6,596 nt of DNA, from the NCBI GenBank assembly GCA_900552325.1, contig URZG01000127.1, positions 1-6,596 of the forward strand. The letters are read 5' to 3'. Below are positions 1 through 4,660 of this stretch, piece by piece. The notes below the pieces were generated by a model. The model ran no database searches, was not told where the DNA came from, and saw nothing but the letters and a program-made list of their open reading frames with translations. The position numbers were made by a program, and so were the translations under genes. The DNA comes from an uncultured Porphyromonadaceae bacterium. GTDB taxonomy: Bacteria > Bacteroidota > Bacteroidia > Bacteroidales > Muribaculaceae. Each line of letters opens with the position of its first letter. The first letter of the stretch is position 1.

Positions 1-511
1 TAATGATGAGTCCGGGGGCGGCGGAGACTTTCACTCCGGCGGCGGAGATGCTGCCGAGCGCGGTCTCACCGAGGCGTACGGCGCGGGACTCACCTTTGTC
101 GTACACGGCAGATACGGAGTACACGTTGTCGGCGTCGTAGTTCTCCAGGGCCAGCGAAAGATCTTTTGCCGGGGCGGAGTTGAGCCGGGTGTTGCCGCTG
201 TAGATGTTGAATCCGAGAAGCTCGAGATCAAGGGGAGCGCCTGTGGCGGGTACGAAGGTCACATCGTCGACGAACGTCTGGTTGGTGCCTCCCTCGGCGA
301 AGGAGCAGCCGCGGATGGCAAAGCGGCGTGCACCATCGGGAACGACGAATATATATTGTGTCCAGTCGCCCGACATCCTCTCTATGCGTCGCACAAGGGT
401 GAAGTCGGCGGGATTCAGCGAGCCGTCCTTTCCGTTGGTGAGATCCACGATGCCGAATTTGCCGGCGCGTGTCACGCCGTAGAGCACCCCTTCGTCGTTG
501 AATGCAGTGCG
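1..511 (-). pseudogene. Frame-shifted C-terminal part of secreted modular protein (3' end outside window)
   Basis: This is the continuation, in another frame, of the secreted gene that starts at 1197. From about 511 to base 1 the frame is open with no stop and encodes about 170 residues. It begins TAFNDEGVLYGV, which looks like a beta-propeller blade (AFxxEGxLYGV...G..GIVDLTNGK). It continues through DFTLV, DWTQYIFVVPDGARRFAIR and FVDDVTFVPA, which resembles the last strands of a choice-of-anchor/cleaved-adhesin jelly roll. Next comes LLGFNIYSGNTRLN...VYSVSAVYDKGESRAV, which resembles a fibronectin type III module. The edge sequence GVKVSAAPGLII looks like the start of the C-terminal sorting-like domain common in secreted Bacteroidetes proteins. 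Domain names are inferred from pattern only. This part has no signal peptide, promoter or convincing start of its own; the first in-frame GTG is at 487 and ATG at 376. It is therefore a fragment of the upstream gene, not an independent gene. If the break is a sequencing error, 1-1197 is one intact partial gene. Confidence 0.7.
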
Positions 512-1197
512 CGGCTGCTCTCCTCGGGCATGATTGTAAGGTTGCCCGAGAGATCGGTCTCGGTTCCGGCCTCCAGGTCGAGCTGGTACAGGTGATACAT
601 CATGGAGCCGTAGTCGCAGAAAGCGTATGCCTTTCCGGTTACGGGGTGGATTGCCATGTCGCTCGAACGGTAGTCGGCGAAATACTTCTCGGTGCCGACG
701 GGTTCCCAGGCGTTGATGTCGTAGGCCTGTATCTTGTGGCCGTGGGGATCGTTGTCGGTATCCCAGTATTCTTCGTAACGTCCGTCGTGGCAGGCGTAAT
801 AGATGCCGTTGTGCATTGCTCCGCCGTAGTAGGAGGAGATGTCGGCAACTTTCTCCATTTCGCCACCCGCCACCTCGGGGAGCCGGTACATCCCGATGGT
901 ATTGGTGGTGTAGTCATACACCGAGGCGATGATGCGCGGCAAGGGGGTTCCGTCGAGGGCCTTGGTCACTTTTGCGGCCTTTGCGACGGCTCGCGGAGTC
1001 CCTGTTTCCGCAGTGGATTCCTTGATGTCGGTTTTCCCTTTGTCAGACAAGAATCCGGTTTCAGGAACCTTGAAGCAGCCGTCCATTACCGGAGGCTTTG
1101 ACAGTGCGTTCGGATTTGCCGGCAGAAAGGCCATTGCCGGTAGTGCTGCGGCAGCCACTCCTGCTGCAAATGCGGCGTTGATGTAAAATTTCTTCAT
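472..1197 (-). CDS. Secreted propeller-like protein, N-terminal part, truncated by frameshift
   Basis: I do not recognise a named family. As read, it encodes 241 residues. Residues 1-23 form a clear Sec signal peptide (MKK start, Ala-rich core, AMA|F cleavage), so the product is exported. Residues 24-85 are a low-complexity linker. From about 88 onward, aromatic and glycine-rich repeats such as IASVYDYTTNTIGMY, GAMHNGIYYACHDG and MAIHPVTGKAYAFCDYG suggest beta-propeller blades. Sense ends at about residue 229 (codon 511-513). The last 12 residues (ALHSTTKGCSTA) are out-of-frame sequence before a chance stop. The same DNA read one frame over gives TAFNDEGVLYGV and stays open to the left edge. 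ATG 1197 is fixed by the signal peptide and by an A-rich leader. It is transcribed alone, from the -7 box at 1272-1279 and downstream of the terminator at 1316-1348. Possible roles are a surface or periplasmic binding or adhesion protein, but function is unknown. Confidence 0.75.
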   Translation of the reverse strand: MKKFYINAAFAAGVAAAALPAMAFLPANPNALSKPPVMDGCFKVPETGFLSDKGKTDIKESTAETGTPRAVAKAAKVTKALDGTPLPRIIASVYDYTTNTIGMYRLPEVAGGEMEKVADISSYYGGAMHNGIYYACHDGRYEEYWDTDNDPHGHKIQAYDINAWEPVGTEKYFADYRSSDMAIHPVTGKAYAFCDYGSMMYHLYQLDLEAGTETDLSGNLTIMPEESSRALHSTTKGCSTA

Positions 1198-1271
1198 TAG
1201 CAGTTCGATTGGAGAAGTTTATATTGAACGGTTTCTTATTTTTTGCGAGTGTGAATCCTCCTTGCGATTTG

Positions 1272-1279
1272 CAAATATA
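1272..1279 (-). promoter_or_regulatory. Bacteroidetes-type -7 promoter box (TATATTTG)
   Basis: On the minus strand this reads TATATTTG, an exact match to the Bacteroidetes primary-sigma -7 consensus TAnnTTTG. It lies about 75 bases before the ATG at 1197, in the only sizeable intergenic gap of the window and directly after a terminator. An A7 run sits just upstream and could aid binding. The -33 element is weak: the nearest TTG lies about 25 bases upstream, further than the usual 19-21. Transcription would start near 1263-1266 and leave a leader of about 65-70 bases. Confidence 0.6.
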
Positions 1280-1315
1280 CGCTAAATTTTTTTGTAATAT
1301 CTGGCAATACGCTGC

Positions 1316-1348
1316 AAAAATCGCCATTATTAGGGAATAATGGCGATT
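1316..1348 (-). terminator. Intrinsic (Rho-independent) terminator of the miaA operon
   Basis: This is a perfect 13-bp inverted repeat, with arms 1319-1331 and 1336-1348 and a 4-base loop at 1332-1335. On the minus strand a run of five T (1320-1316) follows, the first two of which can also extend the stem. No T run follows on the plus strand, so the element acts for minus-strand transcription. It begins 17 bases after the stop codon of the exported protein (1366) and separates that operon from the promoter of the gene at 1197. Confidence 0.9.
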
Positions 1349-1365
1349 CTATGCTCTGTTTCGTG

Positions 1366-2358
1366 TTATTCGGGGATGCCGTGACAGCGGGAGAACCGGA
1401 TTTTGGCGCGGTGCAGCGGGAAGTTGAGCTGCAGTATAGATGGCTGCTGCAGGTCTGCCGAACATTCGGGGCCGGCATCATTGAGCGAGGCGTCGTTCCA
1501 TTGCAGCAGGTAATGGTCTATGAACTGTGTGGGCGTAAGGCGTCCTTTCAGCATCAGCGGTTTCCATAGAGAGGCGTTGGTCCTGGCTCCCGACAGATAC
1601 AGAATATCGAATGTTTCAGGGTCGGTGGCCGAACGCACTATCGCCAGAGTGTAGAATCCGCCCGGCAATGCCCATCGGGGATCGTTGTCGCGGTCAAGGA
1701 ATTTCCAGTATCCTTCGAGCGGATGCTTCCCCGATACGGTCAGATAATGCCGGAGAGAGTCGGCAGCCCATTCCGTATGTAGATTGTTCCGGCTTGAAGG
1801 ATAGCTTTTTAGCGCGGCATGTTCGATGCGCAGGGTGCGGTCGGATGTGATTTCGATTGACGCCGGCGTTCCGCGCAGCGGTGCCTCGCCGGCATGGACC
1901 AGAAGGTCGCTCCCTATGGAGAATACGGCACGTGTATCAGTCAGATCTATTGCAAGGGAGTTGGCGCCGCGGTGCAGGTCAACGTTCTCATATCGGTCGT
2001 AATGCGATGAGGGGTGTAGCTTGCCTGTCGCGTCGGCGGTGTCAACGGTCAGGCGCAGATACCGGCGCGAGAAGGCATCGTCGAACCCCGTTTCGCCCCA
2101 GCTTACGGTAGCGCGGCAAAGGGGAGTGCCCGCGCCGTCGCGGAGTGTGGCGCTCCACCGGGCGTTGCCGTGTGCCGGGTTTGAAGTCACGGCTGCTCGT
2201 ACCTCGGCTGACTGCCGTCGCAACATGGTGTCGAGGGGTATCTCCAGGTGTTCTCCTTTTCTGATTTTTCCCGTTGGAAAATCGGTAACGGTCTGCGCGG
2301 CGGCGATTACCGCTGCCGCGAGAAGAAAAATGGAGGCGAGGAGTCGCGTACAGATCAT
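1366..2358 (-). CDS. Exported protein of unknown function, last gene of the miaA operon
   Basis: I do not recognise this 330-residue protein. Residues 1-21 form a signal peptide with a hydrophobic core (LLASIFLLAAAVIAAA) and probable cleavage AAA|Q22, the usual Bacteroidetes form. There is no lipobox: the only early Cys is C3, ahead of the core, so a periplasmic or secreted soluble protein is likely. Two parts are visible. Residues about 30-205 alternate beta-type segments (HLEIPLD, NARWSATLRD, YLRLTVDTAD, NSLAIDLTD, ASIEITSDRTLRIEHA) and resemble a jelly-roll/LamG-like fold. Residues about 213-324 start LEGYWKFLDRDND and continue GGFYTLAIV, FDILYLSG and ILQLNFPLHRAKIRFSR, which recalls a lipocalin-like barrel. 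Both fold guesses are inference. ATG 2358 overlaps the miaA stop by 4 bases (ATGA), so translation is probably coupled and no promoter is needed. The terminator at 1316-1348 follows. The pairing with miaA may be only positional. Confidence 0.88.
   Translation of the reverse strand: MICTRLLASIFLLAAAVIAAAQTVTDFPTGKIRKGEHLEIPLDTMLRRQSAEVRAAVTSNPAHGNARWSATLRDGAGTPLCRATVSWGETGFDDAFSRRYLRLTVDTADATGKLHPSSHYDRYENVDLHRGANSLAIDLTDTRAVFSIGSDLLVHAGEAPLRGTPASIEITSDRTLRIEHAALKSYPSSRNNLHTEWAADSLRHYLTVSGKHPLEGYWKFLDRDNDPRWALPGGFYTLAIVRSATDPETFDILYLSGARTNASLWKPLMLKGRLTPTQFIDHYLLQWNDASLNDAGPECSADLQQPSILQLNFPLHRAKIRFSRCHGIPE
2355..2358 (-). promoter_or_regulatory. ATGA stop/start overlap: miaA to exported protein
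   Basis: On the minus strand these four bases read ATGA. ATG (2358-2356) starts the exported protein and TGA (2357-2355) ends miaA. This arrangement usually means translational coupling by ribosome re-initiation, and it fixes the start of the downstream gene. Confidence 0.8.
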
Positions 2359-3284
2359 TGTTCCCGGCTAAGTAGGGCTGTGACTGCCGTGAGGAATTCC
2401 CCGGCTGGAAGGTCGTAGGGGAGCCAGTGAATGGGTATTCCGCGGCGCTCCATGCCGTGGAACCAGGTCATCTGGCGCTTGGCGAACTGATGTATGGCTA
2501 TTTCGAGTTCGGCACGCATCCGGTCGAAGGTCATACGGCCTATGGCATGGAGTGTGAGGTATTTGTATTCAAGTCCGTAATAAATAAGGTCGTCGGGCTC
2601 TACGCCGCTGTCAAGCAGACGGCGCACTTCATCGACCATTCCGTTGTCAAGACGGGCGTCCAGGCGCTCCGTGATGCGGCGCCGCCGTTCTTCGCGCGGA
2701 ATGTCGACACCTATAACCACCGCAGGTACCGGCTCGGGATTGAGCGCCATGACGGCCTCTTCGGGATGTTCGGCGTAATAGGTCCGGATCTCGATGGCGC
2801 GTATGGCACGCTGCGCGGTATCCACATCCGTGATGTTGTGGAGCTGCTTCATCCCCGCGAGTATGGCGGTGAGCTCTTCGAGACTTTTTCCTTGCAGGGA
2901 TTCGCGTAGGGGGAGGTTTTCGGGTACTTCGGGGAGATACATCCCTTTTAGGAGGGATTCCACATAGAGGCCCGTGCCTCCGCACACTACCGGCTGTCTG
3001 CCGCGGGAGGCGATCTCCGCCACGGCTCCGCGTGCGTCGCGCAGATATTCGTAGAGGTTGTATCTGGTACCGGCCGGGCGTATGTCTATCAGATGGTATG
3101 GCACCGTGCCGTATTCCTCGATATCCTTTCCGGTGCCGAGATCCATGCCGCGGTACACCTGGCGCGAGTCCGCGCTGACAATCTCACCCCCGAGGGCTGA
3201 GGCCAGTTCCACGGCGCGGCGTGTCTTGCCCGAGGCGGTAGGCCCCACTACGGCTATCACTGGTGCGGTCAGATGCAGATTCAT
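2355..3284 (-). CDS. miaA: tRNA dimethylallyltransferase MiaA
   Basis: This cytosolic enzyme transfers the dimethylallyl group from DMAPP to N6 of A37 in tRNAs that read codons starting with U, giving i6A, the precursor of ms2i6A made by MiaB. The 309 residues match the usual length of about 300-316. The P-loop is GPTASGKT (14-21). DSRQVY (39-44) carries the conserved Asp39, the family's general base. MDLGTGK (47-53) and HLIDI (64-68) follow, then GGTGLYV (102-108) at the substrate channel. The C-terminal signature AKRQMTWFHG is present. The usual IGYKE segment is replaced by YYGLEYKYL, which I believe is the Bacteroidetes form. An in-frame ATG lies 41 codons upstream (3407), but that stretch has no homology to MiaA and lies inside the preceding gene. 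ATG 3284 directly before the P-loop strand, with a 4-base ATGA overlap, is the right start. It is the middle gene of the coupled unit. Confidence 0.96.
   Translation of the reverse strand: MNLHLTAPVIAVVGPTASGKTRRAVELASALGGEIVSADSRQVYRGMDLGTGKDIEEYGTVPYHLIDIRPAGTRYNLYEYLRDARGAVAEIASRGRQPVVCGGTGLYVESLLKGMYLPEVPENLPLRESLQGKSLEELTAILAGMKQLHNITDVDTAQRAIRAIEIRTYYAEHPEEAVMALNPEPVPAVVIGVDIPREERRRRITERLDARLDNGMVDEVRRLLDSGVEPDDLIYYGLEYKYLTLHAIGRMTFDRMRAELEIAIHQFAKRQMTWFHGMERRGIPIHWLPYDLPAGEFLTAVTALLSREQ
3281..3284 (-). promoter_or_regulatory. ATGA stop/start overlap: membrane protein to miaA
   Basis: On the minus strand these bases read ATGA. ATG (3284-3282) is the miaA start and TGA (3283-3281) is the stop of the membrane-protein gene. 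The overlap supports this miaA start over the longer reading frame and suggests that miaA translation depends on ribosomes leaving the upstream gene. Confidence 0.82.
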
Positions 3285-4600
3285 GCCAGAAGAAAGTGGA
3301 ATTTGTGAATGGCTCGCTCGAAGAACCGGCGCAGACGCCATAATGGTTTGTCCTGGTTGAGACGGCGAACCTCCAGCCAGGTCTCGTCGCCATAGTCCAC
3401 ATCCCATTTCCGGAGGTCGCGCAGACGGAAGGTGGGGTGATAGTGCTTTATATCATACAGGCGGCGTCCTTCCTTGTCATAGGTTTTCCACGCCATCGCC
3501 ACATCGTAGATGCGGCGTATCTCGGAGGAAAGACAGCGGTGTATGGCTCCGTACTGATAAAGCTCGAACACTTCGCCGAGTGTCAGCCATTCGCCTGAAA
3601 TTTTTGCTCCGGAGGGAAGTTCTTCTTCCGGGAGGAAAACGAAGTAATGGAATATGTTCTGATAGGTGACAGGATCGGGACTCTCGTAAATCGGGCGTAT
3701 GTCGGCCTCAGTGATACCTGTGCGCTGACTGAACCTGGTTATGGCGTCGGTGAGTGGCTCATTCTCTCGATAAGGGAGCTTGATGCTGACCGGCGTATCG
3801 AATTTTATACCTTTCACCGTTGCCTCACGGTTAGATTCGAGCGCGGGCATGTTGATAAGTATATGGTTGTCGTGAATGATCAGGAAACGGAGTGTTGTGG
3901 TCCCGGGAGTTTCTACGTAATGCCCCTCGTCGTTGTGGCAGTAATATACCCACATGTAGTAGTAGCGCGATCCGAGGTAGATCAGCGAAAGGATATATAT
4001 CACCATCGGCATCCACAGAAAGTAGAAGAAGTCGGAACGGTTGAGGTTTACGTTGACATAGTTGATCAGATAATAGCTCCAGTCGACTATTGTGAGTGCA
4101 AGCGACAGGAGCATCAGCAGTCGTGTCTGATAACGCCATTCACGCCGGAAGAGGCTGCCGATGAAACCGTGTTCGATCACATTGCCGTAACGCATCTTGC
4201 ACTGGCTGCACACATGGGGCTCTGTGCGATTGAGGAGGAAACATGCGGTGACGAAACACGTTGTAGGCGCGGTGATCAGGATGGCCAGCAGCGGGGAGTC
4301 GGCGGTGAACGGATCACCTGAGAATTCCCGCAGGAAACCTGTTGGCGTCAGTATCAATATGATAGAGATTACACATGCCGAAATAAGCACTATGGTGGAT
4401 ACCTCCTGAATCAGGCGCATGCACGACGGCACATGCCGTGCGCGCAGAACGCGTCTAATTATCTGCAGGCTGATATATGCCGCCAGGTCAATGGGTAAAA
4501 GCCATATACGCGGCACAATCGGGGCAAGAAAGGCCAGAACAGTGAGCACTCCAACCGCCACGGCCCAATTCCTCCACAATCCGAAGATTGCGGTAGTCAT
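3281..4600 (-). CDS. Polytopic membrane protein with CxxC loop and degenerate Nudix-like C-terminal domain
   Basis: I do not recognise a named family. The protein has 439 residues from ATG 4600. About five membrane segments are visible: 12-34, 68-87, 103-123, 161-182 and 191-211. Between the third and fourth lies HVCSQCKMRYGN, a CxxC (C131, C134) that could be half of a metal-binding knuckle; C221/H222 follow the last segment. Residues about 236-368 are soluble and read like a Nudix fold: a LRFLIIHDNHILI strand, SIKLPYRENEPLTDAI and RTGI at the Nudix-box position, a HYFVFLPEEE strand, then SGEWLTLGEVFEL and a closing helix. The catalytic REUxEE is absent (TRFSQR instead), and the box appears one residue short, so hydrolysis is unlikely. 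A basic C-terminal tail follows (RLRRFFERAIHKFHF). The Nudix assignment is inference. An alternative start is GTG 4630, which adds 10 residues and has an A/T-rich leader; ATG 4600 is preceded by AGGGG. The stop overlaps miaA. The stop of the peptidase gene is 60 bases upstream. Confidence 0.82.
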   Translation of the reverse strand: MTTAIFGLWRNWAVAVGVLTVLAFLAPIVPRIWLLPIDLAAYISLQIIRRVLRARHVPSCMRLIQEVSTIVLISACVISIILILTPTGFLREFSGDPFTADSPLLAILITAPTTCFVTACFLLNRTEPHVCSQCKMRYGNVIEHGFIGSLFRREWRYQTRLLMLLSLALTIVDWSYYLINYVNVNLNRSDFFYFLWMPMVIYILSLIYLGSRYYYMWVYYCHNDEGHYVETPGTTTLRFLIIHDNHILINMPALESNREATVKGIKFDTPVSIKLPYRENEPLTDAITRFSQRTGITEADIRPIYESPDPVTYQNIFHYFVFLPEEELPSGAKISGEWLTLGEVFELYQYGAIHRCLSSEIRRIYDVAMAWKTYDKEGRRLYDIKHYHPTFRLRDLRKWDVDYGDETWLEVRRLNQDKPLWRLRRFFERAIHKFHFLLA

Positions 4601-4660
4601 CCCCTGTCGACGTTCATGTGAGCGATACACGTTATTGATTTAAATGATTAAGTATTTGTG

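Noticed and set aside
502..1101. A 199-codon plus-strand open frame opposite the secreted protein
   Set aside because: The minus strand carries a signal peptide and repeat-like protein sequence. The plus-strand frame is Val/Gly-rich antisense noise.
1256..1263. AAGGAGGA, a perfect Shine-Dalgarno-like sequence on the minus strand
   Set aside because: It lies about 60 bases before ATG 1197 and has no start codon at usable distance. It would sit at the very 5' end of the predicted transcript, and Bacteroidetes rarely depend on this motif. Probably chance.
3285..3407. A longer miaA frame starting at 3407
   Set aside because: The extra 41 residues lie wholly within the upstream gene and look like out-of-frame sequence. 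The MiaA fold starts right after ATG 3284.
3647..4321. A 224-codon plus-strand open frame opposite the membrane protein
   Set aside because: The minus-strand gene has membrane helices, a conserved-looking soluble domain and an ATGA overlap with miaA. The opposite frame shows no recognisable features.
4631..4660. An AT-rich gap with an ATTTAAAT palindrome between the peptidase and the membrane protein
   Set aside because: There is no extended stem, no T run and no TAnnTTTG box, so neither a terminator nor a promoter can be supported.
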